Positions 25,097-34,796 are shown, counted from the stretch's first letter. The stretch is 64,000 bases of DNA from Bdellovibrio svalbardensis (GCF_029531655.1 NZ_JANRMI010000004.1:496001-560000); one strand, 5' to 3'. Numbers and translations: made by a program. Notes: a model not told the origin generated them from the letters alone.

Positions 25097-26161
25097 CTAC
25101 TGACGAAGCTCCGTACGTTGACTCATCTCGTGAGGAACGTCGAAGAACTTCGTCACAAGTTCTAGCATCTGTTCAATCGTTTGCGCTTTCGCGCAAACTC
25201 CCGTGAGCGCATTGCCAAATGGAAGCCACACACCCGTCGTGCGTACATAGAATCGGACCTTTCTCATTGCGCGATCAGGTCCGAAGTACTTGTTACTGGC
25301 CTGTATCAGCTTGAGTAAAACTTTGCCGTACTCTGCGCCTTCCTCTTCGGGAGTTCTTGGCGCTTTTTGATTTTCTTTTCCAAGTGGTGGTGCAAAGCCC
25401 AATTCTTCGCCGAGCTGCCACAGCATCCATGGACGTGCGGCAAGACCTCTTCCAGACATTGCCATATCACAGCCCGTTTCACTGAGCATATTGATCGCAT
25501 CTTCAACGGTTTGTACGTCGCCGTTTCCGATGACTGGGAAATCGACGGCTTGATGCAATTGTTTGATTTGCTCCCAATCGGCACTGCCTCTGCGTTTTTG
25601 GGCGGCGGTTCTGGGATGCAAACACACCCATGCGGCTCCGGAATTTCGGAGACCTGATACGAACGTCAATAATTCGTCGAACTCTTTGGTGCTACCGACG
25701 GCGCGCAATTTTACACTGACTGGAATCGTTGAATTTTTGACGGTCATACGTACAACTTCGGCGGCGTAACTTGGATCACCCATCAAGGCGACACCGTAGT
25801 TATGCTTTAAGGCCTTTTGTACGGGACAGCCCATGTTGATGTCGATGGCTTCCGCTCCCCACTCAATCAGACGTTTTACGGTCTTTGCGATGGGTTCTTC
25901 TTCATTGCCGAGAATTTGTGGGACCAATCCATTTTCACTGGCTGAGCGCATGGTTTCCGGCGTGGTTTCCAGATTTTCATCCGGAACCCTGCGCGAGTTC
26001 AACATTTCCGTGGGCCAGATGGTGAAAGCATCCTGTGGTAAATACTCGCGCATGACTTCACGTAATGCGACGTGTGTCAGTCCTACCATCGGCGCCAAGC
26101 ACAGAGGGAAATTTACTTTACCATCTAGTATCGGGCGATGAAGGCCCAATTTGCGACTCAT
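25097..26161 (-). CDS. tRNA dihydrouridine synthase, DusB/DusA-like
   Basis: Second Dus of the window. FMN site APMVGLTHVALREVM, catalytic Cys in DINMGCPVQKALKHNYG, then SVKLRAVG, VCLHPRTAAQKRRGSADW, VIGNGDVQT and GRGLAARPW. The KHNYGVALMGDP block and HPRT...GSADW follow the DusB-like pattern. The start at 26161 (ATG) gives MSRKLGLHRPILDG; a TTG at 26197 would add 12 residues rich in Cys and Ser without family support. 354 residues. The upstream gene is separated by a terminator. Confidence 0.92.
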   Translation of the reverse strand: MSRKLGLHRPILDGKVNFPLCLAPMVGLTHVALREVMREYLPQDAFTIWPTEMLNSRRVPDENLETTPETMRSASENGLVPQILGNEEEPIAKTVKRLIEWGAEAIDINMGCPVQKALKHNYGVALMGDPSYAAEVVRMTVKNSTIPVSVKLRAVGSTKEFDELLTFVSGLRNSGAAWVCLHPRTAAQKRRGSADWEQIKQLHQAVDFPVIGNGDVQTVEDAINMLSETGCDMAMSGRGLAARPWMLWQLGEELGFAPPLGKENQKAPRTPEEEGAEYGKVLLKLIQASNKYFGPDRAMRKVRFYVRTTGVWLPFGNALTGVCAKAQTIEQMLELVTKFFDVPHEMSQRTELRQ

Positions 26162-26201
26162 CTGAACTACTCTCGACGTGCAACTAAGATTGCACAAACA
26201 A

Positions 26202-26237
26202 AAACGGAGTCCACTGCTTGCACAATGAACTCCGTTT
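26202..26237 (-). terminator. Rho-independent terminator
   Basis: AAACGGAGT (26202-26210) and ACTCCGTTT (26229-26237) form a 9-bp stem. On the minus strand it is followed by TTTTGTTTGT. It closes the DUF6580-like gene. Confidence 0.65.
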
Positions 26238-26256
26238 GGAATTAAAGACCTAAAAA

Positions 26257-26784
26257 CTAAACTGACTTCGCTGAGAAGAATTCAGGAGCCGTTCTTTTCA
26301 AAGCTTCAGCCGCACCGAACATCACACCAGAGAAAAACAAATCGCCAAGGATTTGGTTGTCAAAGAATGGGATCGCAGCAACGTAACAGCTCACAAGACC
26401 TTGCCATGTTTGCGGATACATTCCTTCCATGATCCAAACACCAAAGTTTGAAACCAAGAAGAACACGGAACTTGTCACCAATGAAGCCGTCACGATACGC
26501 ATTGGACTTTTGCCTTCACGCAAAGTCCAACCCAACATCACCATCAAAGTGAATGGCAGGTAGACAAACAACATTGTGGAGTGGAAACCCAATACGAGAT
26601 CGCTTAGGAGCAAAGCCAACAATGGCACCAACATCGAAAGGCGTTTTGATGGAAAATAAGAACCACCAAACAAAGCCATCGCGCCGATAGCAGTGAAATT
26701 CCAAGGATGAGGCATCAAACGGCTAAAAGCCGCGCCCAAAACCATCAAAACAAGCGTCATATAAGTAGTTGTGCGTGTAGTCAT
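26257..26784 (-). CDS. Integral membrane protein, DUF6580-like (ECF S-component-like)
   Basis: 175 residues with about five membrane helices. The block LMPHPWNFTAIGAMALFGGSYF is the recognisable motif of the DUF6580 group, whose fold resembles the substrate-binding S components of ECF transporters. The following LLALLLSDLVLGFHSTMLFVYL fits too. No cognate ECF ATPase is nearby, and the substrate is unknown. It lies downstream of acs on the same strand, 13 bp after its stop, so it may share the transcript. Confidence 0.8.
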   Translation of the reverse strand: MTTRTTTYMTLVLMVLGAAFSRLMPHPWNFTAIGAMALFGGSYFPSKRLSMLVPLLALLLSDLVLGFHSTMLFVYLPFTLMVMLGWTLREGKSPMRIVTASLVTSSVFFLVSNFGVWIMEGMYPQTWQGLVSCYVAAIPFFDNQILGDLFFSGVMFGAAEALKRTAPEFFSAKSV

Positions 26785-26797
26785 GAGGCCGAAATTA

Positions 26798-28735
26798 TCA
26801 CTTATTCATTCGGTTGTCTACCAACTCTTGAACCACTCCTGGCTCAGATAAAGTTGTGATATCGCCCAATTGATCCGGATGATTTTCAGCAATTTTTCGC
26901 AAGATTCGACGCATGATTTTCCCCGAGCGAGTCTTCGGTAAACGCGGCGCCCATTGTATAAGATCTGGAGTCGCAATCGGACCGATCTCTTTACGCACCG
27001 TCAAAACCAATTCCTTCTTCAGTTCGTCAGAGGGAACTTCGCCGGTTTTCAAAGTCACGAAGGCATAAATCCCCTGCCCTTTGATATCATGTGGATAACC
27101 CACCACCGCCGCCTCGGCAACGCGATGATCCGCAACCAATGCGGATTCGATCTCTGCTGTTCCCAGCCTATGGCCCGAAACATTGATCACATCATCCACG
27201 CGACCCGTGATCCAATAATAACCGTCTTCATCACGACGACATCCGTCACCAGTGAAATAGAATCCTGGATAATTTGCGAAGTAGGTATCTTCAAAACGGG
27301 CATGATCATGATAAACCGTGCGCATTTGTCCAGGCCAAGAATCCGCGATCACCAAAACGCCCTCGCCAGCGCCTTCAATCTCTTTACCTTCAAGAGTCAA
27401 AAGTTTTGGCTGAACACCAAAGAATGGCAAAGTTGCGGAGCCCGGTTTTGTCGCGATCGCTCCTGGCAATGGAGAGATCAAGATGCCACCTGTTTCAGTT
27501 TGCCACCAAGTATCGACGATGGGACATTTGTTGTTGCCAACTAAATCATGATACCAAGCCCAAGCTTCGGGATTGATTGGCTCGCCCACCGAACCCAGAA
27601 GACGCAAACTTTGACGTGAAGTTTTTGTGACGAAGTCATCTCCTTCACGCATCAAAGAACGAATGGCTGTTGGAGAGGTGTAGAAGATTGAAACTTGGTG
27701 CTTATCCACGATCTCCCAGAATCTCGCAGGAGTTGGATAATTGGGAACACCCTCAAAGAAAACTGAAGTCGCACCGTTGGCCAATGGACCATAGACAATG
27801 TAACTGTGCCCTGTGACCCAACCAACGTCGGCAGAACACCAGTAGATATCATTCTCGTGATAATCAAAAACATATTGATGAGTCAGACTGGCATAGACAA
27901 GATAGCCACCCGTCGTATGCATAACGCCCTTAGGTTTTCCCGTAGAACCTGAGGTGTACAAAAGAAACAAAGGATCTTCTGCATCCATGGGCTCCGCTTC
28001 GCACTGATCAGTCACAGATTGAACGATCTCGTGATACCAGATATCACGTCCCGCCTTCATCTCCACATTGGTTTGCGCATACTTAACAACCAAAACTTTT
28101 TCAACAATGTTCGCCTTCACGACAGCCTTGTCGATATTTTCCTTCAATGCGATGACTTTGCTTCCACGGAATCCAGCATCTGCGGTGATTACAAATTTCG
28201 AACCACCGTCGACGATACGATCTGAAATTGAATCAGGAGCAAAACCGCCAAAGACGACAGAGTGAATCGCCCCGATGCGAGTGCATGCTAACATCGCGTA
28301 CGTGGTTTCCAGAATCATCGGCATATAGATGGTGACGACATCACCTTTTTTGACTCCCATTTTTTTCAATACGTTCGCAAAGCGGCAGACTTCTTTATGG
28401 AGTTCTTTATACGTGATTTTTTTAGAGGGAATCTCTGGCTTATCAGCTTCCCAGATAAAAGCGATCTTATCGCCGCGCTTGTCGAGATGACGATCTATGC
28501 AATTGTAAGAGACATTGAGTTTTCCACCTTGGTACCATTTGATACTCACTGGTTTTTTGAAACTTGTCTCTTTAACTTTGTCCCATTTCTTAAACCAATC
28601 AAGACGCGCCCCTTGCTCTGCCCAAAAACTTTCTGGATCCTTGACCGAGCGTTCATACATCTCTTTGTATTTCTGCTCGGTAATAAGGGCCGTTTTTGCG
28701 AAATTAGCGTCTACAGGATAAAGTTCTTTGTGCAT
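26798..28735 (-). CDS. acs: Acetyl-coenzyme A synthetase
   Basis: Activates acetate to acetyl-CoA through acetyl-AMP. The AMP-binding P-loop [15 protein letters not shown], the substrate pocket [11 protein letters not shown] and the C-terminal [23 protein letters not shown] are present. The regulatory acetylation lysine lies in [13 protein letters not shown]. 645 residues is the standard length. GAGG stands upstream of ATG. Control by lysine acetylation is known in this family; no acetyltransferase partner is adjacent. Confidence 0.97.
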   Translation of the reverse strand: MHKELYPVDANFAKTALITEQKYKEMYERSVKDPESFWAEQGARLDWFKKWDKVKETSFKKPVSIKWYQGGKLNVSYNCIDRHLDKRGDKIAFIWEADKPEIPSKKITYKELHKEVCRFANVLKKMGVKKGDVVTIYMPMILETTYAMLACTRIGAIHSVVFGGFAPDSISDRIVDGGSKFVITADAGFRGSKVIALKENIDKAVVKANIVEKVLVVKYAQTNVEMKAGRDIWYHEIVQSVTDQCEAEPMDAEDPLFLLYTSGSTGKPKGVMHTTGGYLVYASLTHQYVFDYHENDIYWCSADVGWVTGHSYIVYGPLANGATSVFFEGVPNYPTPARFWEIVDKHQVSIFYTSPTAIRSLMREGDDFVTKTSRQSLRLLGSVGEPINPEAWAWYHDLVGNNKCPIVDTWWQTETGGILISPLPGAIATKPGSATLPFFGVQPKLLTLEGKEIEGAGEGVLVIADSWPGQMRTVYHDHARFEDTYFANYPGFYFTGDGCRRDEDGYYWITGRVDDVINVSGHRLGTAEIESALVADHRVAEAAVVGYPHDIKGQGIYAFVTLKTGEVPSDELKKELVLTVRKEIGPIATPDLIQWAPRLPKTRSGKIMRRILRKIAENHPDQLGDITTLSEPGVVQELVDNRMNK

Positions 28736-28809
28736 AATAACCTCGAACTTCTATTCTAGAAGAGGACTTCCAAATGTCAAATACGAGAGTCTTTGCGGTC
28801 TGCCATATA

Positions 28810-29616
28810 TTATAGCTTAGAGAGCTGCTGCATAAAGATTAGGGCTCCGACAATCAGAACAAAATATCCAAATGCAGGTTTTAATTTTTGCTCCGAAGTT
28901 TTTTGTCCCCAAACCAAGCCCGCGAAAATCCCGACGACGGAAATTGCAGCCAACTTGAGTAAGAATAAGTAGTCAATGGCAACTCCACCGATGGCATCAC
29001 CGGTAAAACCCAATAAGGAGTTCAAAGCTATCACACCCAAAGAAGTTCCTACCGCCAAAGCCATAGGCAATCGATTCATGACAACCAAGGCCGGTACAAT
29101 TAGAAAACCTCCCCCTGCTCCGACAAAACCTGTCACTCCTCCAACCAAAACTGCTTTCGTCAATGAAACCGGCAAGGAGGACTTTTGTTCAAGCTTGTTC
29201 CCTTTGTGGCGAATCATCGAGATCGAAGCCAAGAGCATCACGACCGCAAAACTTGTCATGATCAAAACATTCTTATCGACTTCAAATTCGAACACCAAAA
29301 ACTTCGCCGGAATGCTCGGCAAGATCAAACGTCGCACGGCGAGCAATCCTGCCAAGGAAGGAATCCCGAAACCAAACAGCGCTTTCCAACTGACTCGGTT
29401 GACATGGGCCGCTCTGGCAAATCCGACAAGACTTGTTAAGCCGACGATAAACAATGAATAAGTTGTAGCCAGGGATGCGGGAACATAAAACAGATACACC
29501 AACAGTGGGACAGCTAAGATGGAGCCTCCTCCACCAAGAACACCAAGCGAGACGCCAATCAAAAGCGCGCCAAAGTACCCAGCAATGAAACTGCCATATT
29601 GATGGAGGATTTCCAT
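28810..29616 (-). CDS. TauE/SafE-family sulfite/anion exporter
   Basis: 268 residues with about eight membrane helices in the two-repeat TauE/SafE layout: GALLIGVSLGVLGGGGSILAVPLLV in the first half and a matching GGVTGFVGAGGGFLIVPALVV in the second. These proteins move sulfite, sulfonates or sulfur compounds out of the cell. It is the last gene of an operon after a rhodanese and two YedE halves, so export of sulfite formed by sulfur oxidation is the likely role. AAGGTGA precedes the ATG. Confidence 0.92.
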   Translation of the reverse strand: MEILHQYGSFIAGYFGALLIGVSLGVLGGGGSILAVPLLVYLFYVPASLATTYSLFIVGLTSLVGFARAAHVNRVSWKALFGFGIPSLAGLLAVRRLILPSIPAKFLVFEFEVDKNVLIMTSFAVVMLLASISMIRHKGNKLEQKSSLPVSLTKAVLVGGVTGFVGAGGGFLIVPALVVMNRLPMALAVGTSLGVIALNSLLGFTGDAIGGVAIDYLFLLKLAAISVVGIFAGLVWGQKTSEQKLKPAFGYFVLIVGALIFMQQLSKL

Positions 29617-29668
29617 AACTTCACCTTTTTCCTAACTACTAGTAATTCAAGTTTTATTGAGTGCTATT

Positions 29669-30139
29669 TCACAGCGGTTTTAGCTGTGACCTTCTGACTG
29701 CAGCTTTAGCTGCAACTTTCTGATAGAGGCGTTGCAAAACCATTCCCGCCACCAAAAAGATCACAAACAAAATCGCACTTGGTGCCCCCGCTCCCAAAGA
29801 AGCCAAGCCCGGCCCAGGACAGAATCCTCCCAACGCCCAACCAAAACCAAAAAGCGCGCTGCCGACAATCAAGGGTTTGGTGATTTCACGAGATTGCGGA
29901 ACATGGAATTTCATATCAAACAAAGGACTCTTACGACCGCGAATCAAACGATAAGCCAAAGCATGTACCGGAATCGCACCGATCATCACAAACATCAGTG
30001 ATGGATCCCAGTCTTTGGTGAGCTGAAGGAAGCCAATGACTTTTTGAGGCTGAGTCATACCAGAGATCCCAAGTCCGATCGCAAATAAAAGTCCAACCAC
30101 GAACGCTGCTAAAATTTGAAAATGTTTTTGTTGTTTCAT
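29669..30139 (-). CDS. YeeE/YedE-type transporter, C-terminal half (DUF6691)
   Basis: 156 residues and four to five membrane helices, with the family motif GFGWALGGFCPGPGLASLGAG that carries the conserved GFCPGP. It corresponds to the second half of YeeE/YedE, a thiosulfate-type sulfur importer. Its partner half lies 3 bp upstream, so the two are expected to assemble into one pore. The tail after residue 135 is basic. Confidence 0.9.
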   Translation of the reverse strand: MKQQKHFQILAAFVVGLLFAIGLGISGMTQPQKVIGFLQLTKDWDPSLMFVMIGAIPVHALAYRLIRGRKSPLFDMKFHVPQSREITKPLIVGSALFGFGWALGGFCPGPGLASLGAGAPSAILFVIFLVAGMVLQRLYQKVAAKAAVRRSQLKPL

Positions 30140-30142
30140 AGA

Positions 30143-30562
30143 TTATCCCAAAATCGCTTTCAATAAAGTTGCAGAAGCCATTCCGACCAGCATAAACACC
30201 AATGTTGCCACTAACGATCGAGGCGAAAATCTGGCAATGCCGCACACCCCGTGACCGCTGGTACAACCACTTCCCAGAACTGTCCCAAAACCCACAATCA
30301 AACCGGCCACGGCAATCATGACGGAAGGACGGCCCGTGGTGTTTTCAAAAAACTCTGGATGTAATTGTCCAAGAATAAAACCGCCCCCTAGCAAGCCTCC
30401 GACAAAGGCTGCTCGCCAGGCATAATCCCCTTTTACAAAGCTCAAAAGACCGTTGGTGATGCCACTAATTCCCGTGACACGTCCGTTTAAAACCAACATC
30501 AAAGAGGCGGCGAGCCCAATCAAAGCCCCGCCGAATAAAGCCATTAAAATACTGTGCAACAT
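30143..30562 (-). CDS. YeeE/YedE-type transporter, N-terminal half
   Basis: 139 residues, about four membrane helices. The motif GSGCTSGHGVCGIARFSPRS is the conserved cysteine block of the YeeE/YedE family, in which cysteines pass thiosulfate along the channel. AAGGAG lies before the ATG. It follows the rhodanese with a 2-bp gap and precedes the other half with a 3-bp gap, so the operon is tight. Confidence 0.92.
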   Translation of the reverse strand: MLHSILMALFGGALIGLAASLMLVLNGRVTGISGITNGLLSFVKGDYAWRAAFVGGLLGGGFILGQLHPEFFENTTGRPSVMIAVAGLIVGFGTVLGSGCTSGHGVCGIARFSPRSLVATLVFMLVGMASATLLKAILG

Positions 30563-30564
30563 AC

Positions 30565-30879
30565 TTACTCCTTCACCACAGGTAGATTTAAATTATTCCA
30601 TTGAATCATGCCTCCAAGCATATTGCTTGTCTGCCGAAATCCCATTTCTTCACTCAGCAAAGTCGTTTGCCCCGAGCGAGCCCCACTTCGACATACAAAA
30701 ACAACAGACTCATCGCGATTCAAAGTATTCAAAAAATTTATTAAGTCGGGTCCGAGAGTGACTAGCTCTGCGTTCTCAATATGCCCCAACTCCCCCTTGA
30801 ACTCTTCGGGAGTGCGGACATCAATGATTCGCACTTTATTGCGCTGCTCATGAACCTCTTGGCAGGTGATTTCACGCAT
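30565..30879 (-). CDS. Single-domain rhodanese (sulfurtransferase)
   Basis: 104 residues. The active-site loop CRSGARS follows SVVFV, and IIDVRTPEEFKGELGHIENA is the usual DVR/E block. Rhodaneses move sulfane sulfur between persulfides, thiosulfate and acceptor thiols. It is the first gene of the sulfur operon and divergent from an ETHE1-like gene; a palindromic operator candidate lies 49 bp upstream. The Shine-Dalgarno GGAGAAAG is clear. Confidence 0.93.
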   Translation of the reverse strand: MREITCQEVHEQRNKVRIIDVRTPEEFKGELGHIENAELVTLGPDLINFLNTLNRDESVVFVCRSGARSGQTTLLSEEMGFRQTSNMLGGMIQWNNLNLPVVKE

Positions 30880-30927
30880 AAACTTTCTCCTTCACTGGAA
30901 ACCATCCTACAGCTATTCTAAAGTTGG

Positions 30928-30951
30928 CAATTATGCTCACGGACATAATTG
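30928..30951. promoter_or_regulatory. 24-bp palindromic operator candidate of the sulfur genes
   Basis: CAATTATG (30928-30935), 8 bp, then CATAATTG (30944-30951) form a perfect 8-bp inverted repeat. It lies between the divergent rhodanese and MBL-hydrolase genes. The local Crp/Fnr-type regulator is the natural candidate to bind it; this is inference. Confidence 0.6.
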
Positions 30952-31067
30952 AGGTGCCGGATCTTGATTTATAGTTGTTTTATGGCTGATCTATTGTTTT
31001 GGTTTTAGCTGTATTCGATTTAAATCCGAGCTTTAATTGAGCTTTAAAAATTGTTAGGAGTCTCATT

Positions 31068-31931
31068 ATGAGCATTAAAATTCAGCACTTTTTCGACCCA
31101 GCAACATCAACTCTGACCTATGTCGTTCACGACCCTCAAACTCGAGACTCTGTTGTTATTGACCCTGTTTGGGACTATGAACCTGCGTCTGGAAAGCTCA
31201 GCACAAAGTCGATGGAGCCAGTGCTTCACTACCTGAAAGAGAACAATCTTTCTCCAAAGTGGGTTTTAGAAACACATGCTCACGCCGACCATTTGTCGAG
31301 CTCACAGCTTTTTAAAAACTTCTTCCCGGATATCAAAGTGGCCATCGGTGAGCGCATCACTGAAGTGCAAAAGACTTTTAAGACCATCTTAAATTTGGAT
31401 CCAGAGTTCGACACCTCTGGAAAAGCTTTTGATCTTCTATTGAAGGAAGGACAAATTTTTGAGGTGGGCTCTTTAAAGTTCAAGGTATTGTTCACGCCAG
31501 GCCATACGCCGGCTTGTGCTTCTTACCTCATTGAAGACGCTTTGTTTTCAGGGGACGCTATTTTTATGCCAGACTCCGGCACCGGTCGCTGTGACTTCCC
31601 TGCTGGCAGTGCGGAAACTCTTTATGAGTCTATCACAAAAAACATTTACACTTTGCCTGACAACATTCGTATTTTCGTGGGACATGACTATCAGCCTGAA
31701 GGCCGAAGTTTGAAGTTTGAAACGACTGTGAAAGAAGAAAAAGAGCAGAATATTCAGCTGAAGGCGACGACAACAAAAAGTGAATATATTGAGTTCCGCA
31801 AGCGTCGTGATGCGACCTTAGCTGCACCTAAGCTTCTTTTCCCGAGCATTCAAGTCAACATCAACGCGGGTCACCTGCCGCCCCCAGAAGCCAACGGGGT
31901 GAGCTATTTGAAGTCACCCCTGCGACAATAG
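31068..31931 (+). CDS. MBL-fold persulfide dioxygenase-like hydrolase (ETHE1/Blh type)
   Basis: The metallo-beta-lactamase motif THAHADHLSS is intact, with FTPGHTPACASYLIEDALFSGDAIF, then CDFPAGSAETLYESI and FVGHDYQP. These are the marks of the ETHE1/Blh group, which oxidises glutathione persulfide to sulfite. 287 residues, including a C-terminal extension typical of the Blh branch (EEKEQNIQLKATT...FRKRRDATL). Together with rhodanese, YedE and TauE it forms a sulfane-sulfur import, oxidation and export module. AGGAG stands upstream of ATG. The stop overlaps the convergent regulator by 18 bp. Confidence 0.88.
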   Translation: MSIKIQHFFDPATSTLTYVVHDPQTRDSVVIDPVWDYEPASGKLSTKSMEPVLHYLKENNLSPKWVLETHAHADHLSSSQLFKNFFPDIKVAIGERITEVQKTFKTILNLDPEFDTSGKAFDLLLKEGQIFEVGSLKFKVLFTPGHTPACASYLIEDALFSGDAIFMPDSGTGRCDFPAGSAETLYESITKNIYTLPDNIRIFVGHDYQPEGRSLKFETTVKEEKEQNIQLKATTTKSEYIEFRKRRDATLAAPKLLFPSIQVNINAGHLPPPEANGVSYLKSPLRQ

Positions 31932-32510
31932 ACTTTCCCGGTCCAGTATAATAATATCACGGCCTTGTTGTTCAATAAGGCCGTCATCCACGAACTTCGC
32001 CAATGTGCGAATCACCGTCGCCACTGTTGTCCCACAAAAGTCAGCAATCTCCTGTCGTGTCCATGAATGAGTTGGATGAAGCTCTTTAAAGTAAATAATC
32101 GCTTCAGCAATGCGTGCCGAGACGTCTTTTTCAGTTAAGACAACCTGCTTCGCTTCAGCCACGCGAAGTTCTTTGGCGAGATTCTGCAAAAGATTTTCGG
32201 CAAGGTCACAATTGCCCTTCATACGCTCGCGAAGCTGCGCTTTGGACATCACCAATACTTCCACATCATCTAAAGCCGTCGCCGAAGCATGATATCTTTC
32301 TTGAGCAAACAAACTGCGATGCCCGAAAATCTGCCCTGCCTTAAAAAGACGCACGAGATGATCTTTGCCAGACTCGCTCCACACAACCAAGCCCACCAAG
32401 CCTTTGTCCAAAAAATAAATATTCTCAGGCTCATCGCCCATTTTATAAATGACATCATGACGCTTGTATTGAACTCGTCGAGCTTCGCTAAAAATCTCTC
32501 TCAATTCCAC
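31914..32510 (-). CDS. Crp/Fnr-family transcription regulator
   Basis: 198 residues: cyclic-nucleotide-type barrel (IYKMGDEPENIYFLDKGLVGLV, then GQIFGHRSLFAQERYHASATAL), a dimer helix and a C-terminal winged helix SWTRQEIADFCGTTVATVIRTLAKF. It lacks the N-terminal four-Cys cluster of FNR; two Cys remain (in GNCDL and DFCGTT). I start at the GTG at 32510, which has GGAGTGAGG upstream; an ATG at 32555 would place the N-terminus inside a perfect palindrome. It is convergent with the persulfide dioxygenase-like gene, so it probably regulates the sulfur cluster. Confidence 0.85.
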   Translation of the reverse strand: MELREIFSEARRVQYKRHDVIYKMGDEPENIYFLDKGLVGLVVWSESGKDHLVRLFKAGQIFGHRSLFAQERYHASATALDDVEVLVMSKAQLRERMKGNCDLAENLLQNLAKELRVAEAKQVVLTEKDVSARIAEAIIYFKELHPTHSWTRQEIADFCGTTVATVIRTLAKFVDDGLIEQQGRDIIILDRESLLSQG

Positions 32511-32524
32511 AGCCCTCACTCCAC

Positions 32525-32575
32525 GTACGCCGTACCTTTTTGCGATGCTCGGCATCGCAAAAAGGTACGGCGTAC
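32525..32575. repeat. Perfect 24-bp inverted repeat with 3-nt loop
   Basis: Arms at 32525-32548 and 32552-32575 are exactly complementary, with loop TCG. The outer ends are GTACGCCGTAC units like the palindrome at 18168. It lies between the Crp/Fnr gene start and the dnaK terminator on the minus strand, so it may also block transcription. Confidence 0.85.
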
Positions 32576-32583
32576 CCTAAAAA

Positions 32584-32609
32584 AAAAGCCCGGGTTGCCC
32601 CGGGCTTTT
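32584..32609 (-). terminator. Rho-independent terminator of dnaK
   Basis: AAAAGCCCGGG (32584-32594), loop TTGC, CCCGGGCTTTT (32599-32609). On the minus strand it is followed by a run of T. It starts 11 bp after the dnaK stop. Confidence 0.9.
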
Positions 32610-32619
32610 GGTTTTACTC

Positions 32620-34533
32620 TTAGTTAACGTCTTTGTAGTCAGCGTCGATAACATCGTCGCCGCCTTTGTTTTCAGAAGCCTTTGGAGCCTCTTCGCCTTG
32701 AGCCTGCTGGCCTTCAGCTCCTGGTTGCGCGCCTTGCTTTTTGTAAAGCTCAGAGCTCAATTTGTGAGTAAGGTTTTGCAATCTCTCAAAAGCACCCTTC
32801 ATGTCATCAGCGCTTGCTGATTTGTTTTCAAGGATCTTTTTCGCTTCATCAACAGCTTCAGTTGCCGCTTTCACTTCAGATTCAGGAAGTTGAGATCCTG
32901 AGTCCTTGACCAATTTCTCTGTTTGGTAAACGAGATTGTCCAGGTTGTTTCTTTGTGTAGCTGCTTCTGCTTTACGTTTATCTTCGTCAGCGTGGCCTTC
33001 AGCATCGCGAACTGCCTTTTTGATTTCCTCTTCAGACAAACCACTTTGTGCCGTGATTTTGATGTTCTGAGATTTACCAGAAGACATATCTTTCGCAGAT
33101 ACGTGCAAGATACCATTGGCGTCGATATCGAAAGTCACTTCAACTTGAGGAACTCCGCGAGGCGCTGGAGGCAAACCTACCAACTCAAAGCGTCCCAAAG
33201 TTCTGTTGTCTGTCGCCATCTTACGCTCACCTTGAAGAACATGGATGTCTACGGCTGGTTGATTGTCTGCTGCAGTCGAGAACACTTGTGATTTCTTAGT
33301 AGGAATCGCAGTGTTTCTTTCGATAAGCGGAGTCATCACACCACCCAAAGTTTCGATACCCAAAGACAATGGAGTTACGTCTAGCAACAACACGTCTTTA
33401 ACGTCTCCGGCCAAGACACCACCTTGTACAGCGGCACCTACTGCAACCACTTCGTCAGGGTTTACAGTGCGGTTTGGTTCTTTACCAAAGAAGTCTTTAA
33501 CTGCTTTTTGGATCGCAGGAATACGAGTCGAACCACCGACCAAGATCACTTCGTCGATATCCGCTGGTTTCAAGCCCGCATCAGCCAAAGCTTTACGGCA
33601 AGGCTCCATAGAGCGTTTTACCAAGTCTTCAGTCATCTGATCAAATTTAGCTCTTGTAAGCTTAGTTTGAAGATGTTTCGGACCTGATTGGTCTGCCGTG
33701 ATGAACGGCAAGTTGATTTCAGTTTCTTGTGCAGAAGAAAGTTCGATTTTTGCTTTCTCTGCCGCTTCTTTCAAACGTTGCAAAGCCATTTTATCGTTTT
33801 TCAAATCGATAGCTTGGTCTTTTTTGAACTCCGTGATCAACCACTCAAGGATGATCGTATCGAAGTTGTCACCACCCAAGTGAGTGTCACCGTTTGTTGC
33901 GCGAACTTCAACGACACCGTCGCCCACTTCAAGAACTGATACGTCGAACGTACCACCACCGAAGTCGTAGATCGCAATTTTTTCTTCTTTTTTCTTATCC
34001 AAACCGTATGCAAGAGCTGCTGCAGTTGGCTCATTGATAATACGTTTAATATCAAGACCCGCGATACGACCGGCATCTTTCGTCGCCTGTCTTTGCGCAT
34101 CGTTGAAATAAGCTGGAACAGTCACAACAGCTTCTGTTACCGGCTCGCCCAAATAGTCTTCAGCAACTTTTTTAAGTTTTGCCAAAACTGCCGCACCAAT
34201 TTCTTCTGGAGAAGCGGTTTTACCTTGAACCTTGAAAGCACAGTCATTGCCTTTAGCAACTACAGTGTAAGGAACAAGTTTGATTTCTTCTTGAACTTCT
34301 TCAAATTTACGACCGATGAAACGTTTTGCAGAGTAGATTGTGTTCTCTGGATTCGTCACCGCTTGACGTTTAGCGATTTGACCAACAAGACGATCACCGT
34401 CTTTTGTGTACGCAACAACGGATGGAGTGGTACGCGCGCCTTCTTCGTTCACAAGCACTTTCGGCTCTCCGCCTTCCATGATCGAAACGCAAGAGTTTGT
34501 CGTTCCTAAGTCGATACCAATAATTTTACCCAT
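32620..34533 (-). CDS. dnaK: Chaperone protein DnaK (Hsp70)
   Basis: ATP-dependent Hsp70. The N-terminus [21 protein letters not shown], the phosphate motif [17 protein letters not shown], the hinge block [14 protein letters not shown]-like [11 protein letters not shown], and the linker [15 protein letters not shown] are present. The C-terminal lid ends in an [24 protein letters not shown] tail with the usual acidic motif. 637 residues. It works with DnaJ, encoded upstream on the same strand but behind its own terminator, and GrpE, not in the window. A sigma-32-like promoter precedes it. Confidence 0.98.
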   Translation of the reverse strand: MGKIIGIDLGTTNSCVSIMEGGEPKVLVNEEGARTTPSVVAYTKDGDRLVGQIAKRQAVTNPENTIYSAKRFIGRKFEEVQEEIKLVPYTVVAKGNDCAFKVQGKTASPEEIGAAVLAKLKKVAEDYLGEPVTEAVVTVPAYFNDAQRQATKDAGRIAGLDIKRIINEPTAAALAYGLDKKKEEKIAIYDFGGGTFDVSVLEVGDGVVEVRATNGDTHLGGDNFDTIILEWLITEFKKDQAIDLKNDKMALQRLKEAAEKAKIELSSAQETEINLPFITADQSGPKHLQTKLTRAKFDQMTEDLVKRSMEPCRKALADAGLKPADIDEVILVGGSTRIPAIQKAVKDFFGKEPNRTVNPDEVVAVGAAVQGGVLAGDVKDVLLLDVTPLSLGIETLGGVMTPLIERNTAIPTKKSQVFSTAADNQPAVDIHVLQGERKMATDNRTLGRFELVGLPPAPRGVPQVEVTFDIDANGILHVSAKDMSSGKSQNIKITAQSGLSEEEIKKAVRDAEGHADEDKRKAEAATQRNNLDNLVYQTEKLVKDSGSQLPESEVKAATEAVDEAKKILENKSASADDMKGAFERLQNLTHKLSSELYKKQGAQPGAEGQQAQGEEAPKASENKGGDDVIDADYKDVN

Positions 34534-34573
34534 ACGTGAACTCCTTCAATTTATATCTATATTAAGACACTTT

Positions 34574-34603
34574 AAATGTGGGGCCTGCCGCCGTTTCGTC
34601 AAG
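34574..34603 (-). promoter_or_regulatory. Sigma-32-like heat-shock promoter of dnaK
   Basis: On the minus strand CTTGA (34603-34599) is followed after 15 bp by CCCCACATTT (34583-34574), close to the sigma-32 consensus CTTGAA and CCCCATNT. The start codon is 41 bp downstream, with GGAG before it. No CIRCE element is visible. Confidence 0.7.
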
Positions 34604-34752
34604 GTCAGGGCCTCACTTTTTTCTCAGAACCAACAGCTGCCTTACTTAAACCAAAAGATGACAGCTTTTTAATAAACAATATCAATATGTTACAGGGTTT
34701 TAACTAGTGTTGGAGGGCAGCTTAAGACATTATCTTGCTTCGCTCCTCTCTT

Positions 34753-34779
34753 AAAAACTAAGCGCCCAAAAGGCGCTTA
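34753..34779 (-). terminator. Terminator of dnaJ
   Basis: TAAGCGCC (34759-34766) and GGCGCTTA (34772-34779) form an 8-bp stem. On the minus strand it is followed by TTTTT, and it lies about 120 bp past the dnaJ stop. Confidence 0.65.
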
Positions 34780-34796
34780 ATAATTAGTCCCTCTAC

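Noticed and set aside
32511-32555. N-terminal extension of the Crp/Fnr regulator from the ATG at 32555
   Set aside because: These codons lie within or next to the perfect palindrome, and a better Shine-Dalgarno precedes the GTG at 32510.
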